A stretch of DNA of 12,813 nt, from positions 1 through 12,813 of the forward strand of contig CAZJBS010000053.1 of NCBI GenBank assembly GCA_964544475.1. The letters run 5' to 3'. The stretch is from CAZJBS01 sp964544475. GTDB lineage: Bacteria; CLD3; SB21. Positions within the stretch are counted from its first letter, which is position 1. Each line of letters begins with the position of its first letter. The translations under genes were made by a program, and so were the position numbers. Positions 8,082 through 12,699 of the stretch are shown here, in pieces. The notes under the pieces are model-generated. The model did not search any database. It was given only the letters and a program-made list of their open reading frames with translations, and was not told where the DNA came from.

Positions 8082-8091
8082 TAGTCTATTG
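8079..8091. promoter_or_regulatory. Perfect palindrome CAATAGTCTATTG, candidate operator
   Basis: A 13-base perfect inverted repeat (CAATAG-T-CTATTG) overlaps the upstream half of the -35 box of the DUF2442 promoter by three bases. Position and symmetry are what a dimeric repressor site would show. The binding protein is unknown, and a short palindrome can arise by chance. Confidence 0.4.
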
Positions 8092-8160
8092 CCGTGATGC
8101 TTGCTTGCTCGATCAACGATGTGAACCAATTCCCGTTTTTCACACGATTCCTTTTTCGAT

Positions 8161-8190
8161 CAAAATAGACCAAAATCGTACAAAATACAA
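8161..8190. repeat. Three CAAAAT repeats with exact 10-base period
   Basis: CAAAATAGAC, CAAAATCGTA and CAAAATACAA follow each other head to tail, placing three A4 tracts on one face of the helix. This lies in the 219-base gap (8046-8264) between the NTF2-like gene and the DUF2442 gene, about 115 bases upstream of the latter's start. It could be an intrinsically bent segment or a set of phased protein-binding sites. Apart from this and the promoter, the gap holds a GC-rich stretch at 8220-8260 and no gene. Confidence 0.55.
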
Positions 8191-8264
8191 TCACTAAGCC
8201 GGAGTCATCTGATATCGCACGCGGCGAGGTGGCTACCGCGGCATGGGTCAGGCGCAGGGTTGCG

Positions 8265-8732
8265 TTATTTGTTGATTGATTTCACGTCCGTCCAGAGTTG
8301 TCGCCATATTTTCCACTCTCCATCAGCCTGGCGTCGGTATACGGTCATGGCATATCCCCATTGATCTTTTGAGATTTGAACGTCTCTTTTCGAATACGTC
8401 CACGATAGGAATGTCTTTTGTGACGTAAATGCCGTCGCCCCATCGATTGTAACGCTGACTATTTCATTCTTAAAATCATTGATTTTTGTAACCGAGCTAT
8501 CTTTCGGAAACCAGAAAGCCCTTATGGCTTCAATACCTTTGATCGCTGTGTTCCCATTGGGCGATATGGAAGCTGATGTCTCAAATAGATCGATTACCTC
8601 ATCTTCATTACCCTGAAGCCAGGCTTCGGTATATTTTTTTTGAATTGAACGAATTGAATCTTCCGTTGATTTTTGAGCGACAACATTTGATGACACAAGA
8701 ACCAACAAACTTAGAACAAGAAATGATTTCAT
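8265..8732 (-). CDS. Secreted SnoaL/DUF4440-like (NTF2-fold) protein
   Basis: Protein of 155 residues. Residues 1-19 (MKSFLVLSLLVLVSSNVVA) form a Sec signal peptide with cleavage near VVA-Q, so the mature protein should be periplasmic or secreted. The rest reads like a DUF4440/SnoaL-type NTF2-like domain, with IQKKYTEAWLQGNEDEVIDLF at the N-terminal helix, then SISPNGNTAIKGIEAIRAFW, and a final WGYAMTVYRRQADGEWKIWRQLWTD strand pair. Such domains bind small ligands or act as enzymes on diverse substrates, and the substrate is not readable here. The ATG at 8732 is chosen over 8756 because GGAGG lies five bases upstream and the signal peptide begins there. It starts 21 bases after the methyltransferase stop, so the two are probably co-transcribed. 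Confidence 0.82.
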   Translation of the reverse strand: MKSFLVLSLLVLVSSNVVAQKSTEDSIRSIQKKYTEAWLQGNEDEVIDLFETSASISPNGNTAIKGIEAIRAFWFPKDSSVTKINDFKNEIVSVTIDGATAFTSQKTFLSWTYSKRDVQISKDQWGYAMTVYRRQADGEWKIWRQLWTDVKSINK

Positions 8733-8737
8733 GAAAG

Positions 8738-8742
8738 CCTCC
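8738..8742 (-). promoter_or_regulatory. Ribosome-binding site GGAGG deciding the 8732 start
   Basis: GGAGG followed by the five-base spacer CTTTC and ATG. It favours the internal ATG at 8732 over the upstream in-frame start at 8756 and places the signal peptide at the true N-terminus. Confidence 0.75.
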
Positions 8743-8752
8743 ACAAATAATA

Positions 8753-9391
8753 TCAAAGTATGTTTACGCCTGACGAAAGGCGGTTAGGCCTGTCGCGCCG
8801 GCGATTAATGGTACACATTCCCTGGCCGTTTCCGATGTTACTCAACACCGCGGACCAGCTCAGGAGCAACGTTGGACCCGGCGCTATTCGGAATCCCGCC
8901 TTCTCCGCCAAACCAAGCGTGGCCTGAAACGCCTCTTTTGAAACGTGGAACAGTTTCGGCTCGACGAGCAGGCATCTCCCGCCTTCCTTCAACAAGGGCT
9001 TCAGTTGCCGGAAAAAAGAGGCCTGGTCCGGCACCTCGTGCACCATGTAGAACGCGAGAATGAAATCGACTTTTTCCGACACGTTGATGCCGTCCCGTTC
9101 GCACTGAACGGTGGTGATTCGTTTTTCCAGGTCAGTGCCTTTGATTTTGTGCCGGAGCTTCTCCAGCATGCCGGCCTGCAGGTCAGCGGCCACCACATGC
9201 CCGGTGGGGCCCGCCAGGTGCGCCAATTCAATGGAGAAGAAGCCTGATCCGCACCCGACATCGAGGGCTTTCATGCCTTCGGTGACATACGGCGCAAGAA
9301 TCTTGCGGGGATCCTGGAGCCACCGCCGGAATTTATTATCCAGCGATGAAGCCAGCTCGACCGGACATACCCGATTCCGTTCAGCATCCAT
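8753..9391 (-). CDS. Class I SAM-dependent methyltransferase
   Basis: Soluble protein of 212 residues. SAM motif I is ALDVGCGSGFFS (42-53), followed by GHVVAADLQAGMLEKL with the ribose-binding acid, then KVDFILAFYMVHEVPD and LLKEGGRCLLVEPK as motifs II and III. It resembles UbiE-like small-molecule methyltransferases; no substrate can be assigned. The start is well supported: GAGGAG at plus 9397-9402 lies five bases before the ATG. The fold appears complete at LLLSWSAVL. The last 25 or so residues (from NGQGM to GVNIL) are basic and unlike the family, and they are encoded across the GCCTAACCGCC hairpin sequence at 8767-8789. This looks like read-through into a boundary sequence. The gene is followed by the NTF2-like gene. 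Confidence 0.83.
   Translation of the reverse strand: MDAERNRVCPVELASSLDNKFRRWLQDPRKILAPYVTEGMKALDVGCGSGFFSIELAHLAGPTGHVVAADLQAGMLEKLRHKIKGTDLEKRITTVQCERDGINVSEKVDFILAFYMVHEVPDQASFFRQLKPLLKEGGRCLLVEPKLFHVSKEAFQATLGLAEKAGFRIAPGPTLLLSWSAVLSNIGNGQGMCTINRRRDRPNRLSSGVNIL
8767..8789. repeat. Short hairpin and GTTAGGC/GCCTAAC motif
   Basis: CGCCT (8767-8771) and AGGCG (8778-8782) can pair, and GTTAGGC follows at 8783-8789, matching the integron core-site pattern GTTRRRY. It lies inside the unusual C-terminal extension of the methyltransferase. Only one half of an attC-like site is visible: no matching second core was found beside it. Confidence 0.3.
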
Positions 9392-9408
9392 GTTTACTCC
9401 TCAAAAGA

Positions 9409-9468
9409 CGACTCCGTCGCCACGGGAGAGTCTTTTCTGTTGACAGACTTTGTTCAGGTGTTATGCGA
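9409..9468. repeat. 62-nt class repeat, copy A (hairpin plus GTTATGCGA end)
   Basis: Bases 9409-9436 are identical to 10591-10618. They contain GACTCCGT-CGCC-ACGGGAGAGTC, which folds as a bulged hairpin followed by TTTT on the plus strand. In this copy AAAAGAC/GTCTTTT flank it, so it could terminate transcription in both directions. Then TGTTGA is shared, about 15 bases differ, and TGTTATGCGA is shared at the same spacing. The stop codon of the membrane-protein gene is the TAA inside GCATAAC of this copy (minus strand). It separates that gene from the methyltransferase. Confidence 0.75.
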
Positions 9469-9928
9469 CGTGGTTGTCGTTTGAATGCCTTGCTATTCTG
9501 TACTTAATGAGTAACAAAATGGAACTTCCAAAGAGATAGGCTATAGTGAGACCGACTACAATCATAGACAACATTGCACGCCAAGGCTGGTTGACGTTCG
9601 GGTATGATATAAACAGAAATCGCTCAAGAGGTAACGTTGGAATCAACAGGAAGAACGATGCAATGATATGCAGAAACACTGGTCTCGCTGATATGCCGTT
9701 CAGCAACAACCGAGAAGCTCTGTCAAGCAAGTGCAAAAGAACTGTCAGGTACACATATAGGATGAAAGTAAGCAATGTAACACCTGTCTTTTTGTCGGCC
9801 AGAGTCGTGTCCATGAAAAGAAACACGCTGAAGAGGATCATAAACGCTGCAATCAGAACGCACGCAACAAAATTACCAACACGTATGAACATCATGCTTG
9901 TGTTCTTGTCCGCATTATCGACGATCAT
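9461..9928 (-). CDS. Four-helix membrane protein, function unknown
   Basis: Unrecognised protein of 155 residues with four clear hydrophobic segments: VACVLIAAFMILFSVFLF, VTLLTFILYVYLTVLLHLL, VFLHIIASFFLLIPTL and AMLSMIVVGLTIAYLFGS. Short charged loops lie between them, and the tail KYRIARHSNDNHVA is polar. No family motif is visible. The start at 9928 is chosen because GGGAGG stands nine bases upstream. The longer reading to a GTG at 10015 would translate the hairpin and boundary sequence before it. The gene is bracketed by GTTATGCGA just before the ATG and by GCATAAC containing its stop, like a minimal cassette. Real gene likely; function unknown. Confidence 0.7.
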   Translation of the reverse strand: MIVDNADKNTSMMFIRVGNFVACVLIAAFMILFSVFLFMDTTLADKKTGVTLLTFILYVYLTVLLHLLDRASRLLLNGISARPVFLHIIASFFLLIPTLPLERFLFISYPNVNQPWRAMLSMIVVGLTIAYLFGSSILLLIKYRIARHSNDNHVA

Positions 9929-9929
9929 C

Positions 9930-10022
9930 TCGCATAACCTCCCGCCGACACACGCCATGCCCGGCAAGCCGCATCTGACAAGTCCTACCATAAGGACTTC
10001 CTGGCCGTAGGACACCTTATGC
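9930..10022. repeat. Inter-gene boundary element with hairpin and GTTATGC/GCATAAG ends
   Basis: On the minus strand GCATAAG (10022-10016) opens and GTTATGC (9938-9932) closes a 91-base stretch between the secreted beta-rich protein and the membrane protein. Inside, GTCCTAC (9982-9988) and GTAGGAC (10007-10013) form a seven-pair stem, with AGGA/TCCT nested. Length and end motifs recall an integron attC site, but the segments next to the ends do not pair well, so that identity is unproven. Confidence 0.4.
9938..9943 (-). promoter_or_regulatory. Ribosome-binding site GGGAGG deciding the 9928 start
   Basis: GGGAGG nine bases before ATG. It supports the short form of the membrane protein and shares its last base with the GTTATGCGA boundary motif. 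Confidence 0.6.
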
Positions 10023-10038
10023 TCTGGATTCCAAAGTA

Positions 10039-10581
10039 CTACTTTCCATTAGAAATATGAATGACCAGTTTCACGCCCTGAGAACTCCCAACGCGACTAT
10101 GGTTGGTAAAATATTCACCGCCAATTCCGAAACGGCGAAATGACCTGACAATAAGACTGACGGTTGTGTTAAAACCAGGAGCGAATCCACCAGGCTCTTG
10201 TTTCGGAACCGACATGTGCGCAGGGGTCATGAGATCATCCGTCTGATCCAAAGCGTTAAGAGTTATCGAAGGGCCCAGCGAAGCAGACGCCACCAAGTAT
10301 GGTGACACATAGCCGCCGCCAACATTAAAATGAACAAAGGTGTAGAAACCGTTTCTCTCTTGCGATGTCGAAAAGTTCACTCCGACATGATGATTTAGGA
10401 ATGGGACCAGTTTTGTTCCCATATACGACATCGAAAAACAAGGCATATGTGTCACGGAAGCAACCTTGCTATCTCCAATTCCATAACTCAACCAACGATA
10501 ATCGCCTGTGGAAATTTGAGCGACGGACGACGCAGCGCAACACAAGAGCATAAGACCAACTATGTGGCTACCGATCTTCAT
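10039..10581 (-). CDS. Secreted, probably beta-rich protein, function unknown
   Basis: Unrecognised protein of 180 residues. Residues 1-21 (MKIGSHIVGLMLLCCAASSVA) are a signal peptide, with cleavage most likely before QISTGDY. The mature part alternates polar and apolar residues (FYTFVHFNVGGGYVSPYLVASASLG, TTVSLIVRSFRRFGIGGEYF) and ends GVKLVIHISN, as small beta-barrel outer-membrane proteins often do. A barrel or periplasmic beta protein is the likely form. The ATG at 10581 is preferred: an in-frame GTG at 10605 lies inside repeat copy B. The best upstream purine run, GGAG, is about 13 bases away, so initiation looks weak. Two Cys (CC) in the signal region do not make a good lipobox. Role unknown. 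Confidence 0.65.
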   Translation of the reverse strand: MKIGSHIVGLMLLCCAASSVAQISTGDYRWLSYGIGDSKVASVTHMPCFSMSYMGTKLVPFLNHHVGVNFSTSQERNGFYTFVHFNVGGGYVSPYLVASASLGPSITLNALDQTDDLMTPAHMSVPKQEPGGFAPGFNTTVSLIVRSFRRFGIGGEYFTNHSRVGSSQGVKLVIHISNGK

Positions 10582-10590
10582 AAAATCAGG

Positions 10591-10650
10591 CGACTCCGTC
10601 GCCACGGGAGAGTCTTTTTTGTTGAGTGAAAGCTTTTACATGTTATGCGA
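10591..10650. repeat. 62-nt class repeat, copy B (hairpin plus GTTATGCGA end)
   Basis: The first 28 bases are identical to copy A at 9409-9436, including the bulged hairpin and T-run. TGTTGA and terminal TGTTATGCGA are shared at identical distance, while the 15 bases between them differ (starting GTGAAAGC here, CAGACTTT in copy A). It separates the protease remnant from the secreted beta-rich gene, the same kind of place as copy A. The AAAAGAC arm seen in copy A is absent here. Confidence 0.75.
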
Positions 10651-10666
10651 GGTCGCGCCCATTGAA

Positions 10667-11457
10667 TCATGATCTGTGACACTCAAGTTTGAAATTCTCA
10701 TCGACAATGATGTCGTCTGATAGATCGCTGTGCAGCTCTTTGAAGAACAGAAGAAATGCCGAAATCTTCACAGCTGCCAAAATCCGTTTGAACCTGTCGG
10801 GTTCGAACACAATTCCGGCCAAACGCGGGATAAATACATTGGGTTCATGTTCGGTCGTGACGTAAGTCCACAATCCGCCGCCGCTCATGCCGTATAGCTC
10901 ATCAAAAATCAGGTTTCGTCCCTTGCTGACCGTGATCCTTTGTCGAACGGTACACATAAGTGGATCATAGGATCGAAACCGTGTGACGTGTAATCAGTTG
11001 AGGGTATCAGCGAGCTTACATAACAGAAGTAGTGGAGTTTCAGATTATATCGAGTTTTCTGTTTCGATAGGGGGAATCCCAGCATTGAGCAACATGCGTG
11101 ATCGGGTGGTGACGCTTGAACGGCTCCGATATCCGAGAACTTGTATCCTGAAAACTCGGGGTATTCAGATGACGAAATCTTCCCTATTGCCATGTCCAGT
11201 CGATCGCCGGTTTTGGTGGCTAGATCAGCATAGGCCATGTCTGTGCGAAGCTCCACAAAATCTCGTGTTCCAAAGAAAAAAGGCAGTCCAGGATGGCGGT
11301 CCACTACATGAGCGGCGGTAAATATGAAAAAATCAGATTGTTTTTTGACTAATACCGAGGACCCAGCAGGCACAAACTTACGGTCCTTCTTGTAAAACAC
11401 AGGGCAGGTGTGTTTAGCAAGAATCGAGTTCAAATGTTCAAATGAGTGTTCAATCAT
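10667..11457 (-). pseudogene. Trypsin-like serine protease, split by a frameshift
   Basis: Two readings together make one chymotrypsin-fold protease of about 263 residues. The first (11457 to 10909) carries the catalytic His in FTAAHVVDR and the Asp in GDRLDMAIGKI, and reaches HLCVPFDK. It then runs into KGSRSARDET and a stop. The second (in frame to 10667) continues ITVSKGRNLIFDELYGMSGGGLW with the catalytic Ser. The join lies at about 10934-10945 and is explained by one missing base after GACAAAGG. No convincing slippery heptamer is seen, so decay or a sequencing error is likelier than programmed frameshifting. There is no signal peptide, so it would be cytosolic. ATG 11457 follows the stop of a small upstream gene by 11 bases, with AGGTGA as a possible ribosome-binding site. 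Confidence 0.75.
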
Positions 11458-11467
11458 AGGTGCGATA

Positions 11468-11704
11468 TCACCTAGCGGTCGCGGCGTAGTCGAGGTAGTC
11501 TGGCTCGCAGTATCCAAAATTCGACTGCAACTGATTCCCCGCGAGCCAGACTATCTGCGAAGACTGCGAGTAGTCGTATAACTTCATATCTAAAAGTTCT
11601 GCGTCGTATATCCGCCGGATTCGGGTACGATAGACGGTGCCGGCCGTGGCCCGGCGGCGGATGTGAAAGACTTCCACGCTCAAGTGGTCTGATCTGGAAT
11701 TCAT
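11468..11704 (-). CDS. Small protein of unknown function upstream of the protease
   Basis: Predicted protein of 78 residues, MNSRSDHLSVEVFHIRRRAT through to EPDYLDYAATAR. It has no hydrophobic segment; the first half is basic (RRRAT, RTRIRRIYDAELLD) and the second is polar and Tyr-rich. No family is recognised. The ATG at 11704 has GGGG about seven bases upstream and a promoter-like TTGACA-N17-TAACTT before that. Its stop lies 11 bases before the protease start, so the two would form an operon. An overlapping frame reaches 11801 but has no comparable start. Moderate confidence that it is translated. Confidence 0.5.
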   Translation of the reverse strand: MNSRSDHLSVEVFHIRRRATAGTVYRTRIRRIYDAELLDMKLYDYSQSSQIVWLAGNQLQSNFGYCEPDYLDYAATAR

Positions 11705-11733
11705 AAGATAACCCCGATAGCGATGGCTGTCCC

Positions 11734-11762
11734 AAGTTAGCGCGCGCACCGATGGTTGTCAA
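11734..11762 (-). promoter_or_regulatory. Putative promoter of the small-protein/protease unit
   Basis: Minus-strand TTGACA (plus 11757-11762), a perfect -35 match, lies 17 bases from TAACTT (plus 11734-11739), a weak -10. Predicted transcription start is about 20 bases before ATG 11704. Good spacing and placement, but the -10 is poor. Confidence 0.45.
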
Positions 11763-11952
11763 GAAGAAGTTCGATCCCCGAGGAAGGCCATGTGTCCGCA
11801 CTCAGTTCCTTTCGGGGGAACGGCAGGGGCAGATACCGGATCGCATGTCAGATGGCGCTTTCTCTGGCGACGCCCGGGTTTCGGCGCGAAGACACAGCGA
11901 TAGGACGCTTGCTCCATCGACCCTGGAGTTGCCGGTTGGGAGAGTGTCTCCC
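11763..11952. other. Gene-free leader of repeat unit 1
   Basis: No credible gene: readings here run through repeats in several frames and lack starts, domains or sensible composition. It contains GTTCC/GGAAC near 11808-11824, then the unit-initiating GGGTTTCGGCGCG (11876-11888), and AGACAC (11890-11895) that can pair with GTGTCT (11944-11949). Confidence 0.55.
11876..11888. repeat. GGGTTTCGGCGCG direct repeat, copy 1
   Basis: Identical 13-mer found also at 12365-12377 and 12708-12720, each time followed by a purine-rich AGAC or GGAC-like stretch. In units 1 and 2 it precedes the palindromic core by 60-80 bases, so it marks the start of a repeat unit. Confidence 0.75.
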
Positions 11953-12108
11953 GGCCTTGGAAAAAACGCCGAACAAGCCCCGGAGTTCGCTCTGAGATTT
12001 GGCGGAAAGCGTGGTAAAGGCGAGCAATTTCGGGGACTGCAAAAATCAAGGAACTGCTTTCCGCCAACCCTTTGGCGAACTTCGGGGCGAGGCGTTTTTT
12101 CCACAGCC
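11953..12108. repeat. Three-stem palindromic element, copy 1
   Basis: A 156-base imperfect palindrome with three nested stems. Stem 1 pairs 11959-11970 with 12091-12102 (12 pairs). Stem 2 pairs 11977-11990 with 12075-12088 (14 pairs, one G-T). Stem 3 pairs 12001-12010 with 12056-12065 (10 pairs). The 45-base apical loop starts GTGGTAAAGGCGAGC. The outer ends are GGCCTTGG and CCACAGCC. The same layout recurs in copy 2 with compensated stem changes. It may be a structured RNA, a hairpin-recognised mobile repeat or a cruciform site. No promoter or coding sequence is evident. Confidence 0.85.
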
Positions 12109-12152
12109 GCGCGGCCTTTTACCTCGGCGTTGCTCGGCACAGGCTTTTGGTT

Positions 12153-12174
12153 TTTTCTTTGGGCACAAAGAAAA
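12153..12174. repeat. Pyrimidine/purine hairpin 1
   Basis: TTTTCTTTG, loop GGCA, CAAAGAAAA: nine perfect pairs. It lies downstream of palindromic core 1, where copy 2 has a longer version of the same design. Confidence 0.7.
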
Positions 12175-12221
12175 TAACATTCGATAACTCGACGAATGTC
12201 CCTCATGAAATGCATTCCATA

Positions 12222-12253
12222 GCACTTTCTCTTGTTGCGCCAAGAGAAAGTGC
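12222..12253. repeat. Pyrimidine/purine hairpin 2
   Basis: GCACTTTCTCTTG, loop TTGCGC, CAAGAGAAAGTGC: thirteen perfect pairs. Similar in style to hairpins 1 and 3 but with a different stem sequence, so the pairing is kept while the sequence drifts. Confidence 0.75.
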
Positions 12254-12364
12254 CCAAAGAGAAGGCGCTTACGTGCCGAAACATCTATGCCTAACTTGCT
12301 TTGCGAGACGCATTGACGATCCCTCCCTCTGTCATTCTCTCCACTTCGCGAAATGGTCGGGATC

Positions 12365-12377
12365 GGGTTTCGGCGCG
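12365..12377. repeat. GGGTTTCGGCGCG direct repeat, copy 2
   Basis: Second identical 13-mer, 489 bases after the first. It leads into palindromic core 2 after about 55 bases. Confidence 0.75.
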
Positions 12378-12431
12378 GAGGACCTCCAAAGCTCGCGCAA
12401 CGAGACGTTTTCGCCGGGTGGGTATTTCTTG

Positions 12432-12588
12432 GGCCTTGCAAAAAACGCCGCCAAAAGAACGAGAGTTCGCGCCCTGACATGGGCGGAAATCGTGGTACAG
12501 GCGAGCTATCGCGGGGAATCCGGAAATCATCGAACTGATTTCCGCCACCAGACAAGCGAACTCTCGTTCCGGCGTTTTTTGCACAGCC
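12432..12588. repeat. Three-stem palindromic element, copy 2
   Basis: A 157-base counterpart of the element at 11953-12108. Stem 1 pairs 12438-12450 with 12570-12582 (13 pairs). Stem 2 pairs 12457-12470 with 12556-12569 (14 perfect pairs). Stem 3 pairs 12482-12491 with 12537-12546 (10 pairs). The loop is again 45 bases and matches copy 1 at 35 positions. Where stem bases differ from copy 1, both partners changed: six pairs in all. Ends are GGCCTTGC and GCACAGCC. This pattern shows that the paired structure has been kept, by selection or by an exchange mechanism. Confidence 0.87.
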
Positions 12589-12604
12589 CTTGATCTTTCT
12601 TTTG

Positions 12605-12638
12605 GTTCTTTTCTTTGCATCAAGGCAAAGAAAAGAAC
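12605..12638. repeat. Pyrimidine/purine hairpin 3
   Basis: GTTCTTTTCTTTGC, loop ATCAAG, GCAAAGAAAAGAAC: fourteen perfect pairs, 16 bases after palindromic core 2. CATTCG follows, as it also does shortly after hairpin 1, so core, hairpin and CATTCG form a conserved order. Confidence 0.8.
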
Positions 12639-12660
12639 ATTCGTCGCCATTTCGCGGACC

Positions 12661-12699
12661 CCACCCCTGCCCTCCCCTTGAAGGGGAGAGTTAGGGTGG
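12661..12699. repeat. REP-like G/C hairpin
   Basis: CCACCC (12661-12666) pairs with GGGTGG (12694-12699) around an inner stem CTCCCC/GGGGAG (12672-12677 with 12683-12688, loop TTGAA). Hairpins with this CCCTCCCC...GGGGAGGG design are widespread dispersed repeats in bacterial genomes. It sits just before repeat unit 3. Confidence 0.65.

Larger units (their letters stand above)
12109..12431. other. Gene-free spacer between palindromic cores
   Basis: No gene is supported. The stretch carries two pyrimidine/purine hairpins, a smaller hairpin ACATTCG/CGAATGT (12178-12184 with 12193-12199), CGATCCC/GGGATCG (12317-12323 with 12359-12365), the second GGGTTTCGGCGCG and the palindrome GGAGGACCTCC (12377-12387). 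Confidence 0.6.

Noticed and set aside
10934..10945. Programmed -1 frameshift in the protease gene
   Set aside because: No X-XXY-YYZ slippery heptamer or strong downstream stem is evident at GACAAAGG; a lost base is simpler.
11953..12588. Retron or group II intron RNA
   Set aside because: No reverse transcriptase reading is present, and the nested palindrome lacks recognisable domain V or msr/msd layout.
11752..12650. Many overlapping readings of 60-173 residues on both strands
   Set aside because: They translate the palindromic repeats; opposite strands give similar peptides, starts are unsupported and no domain appears.
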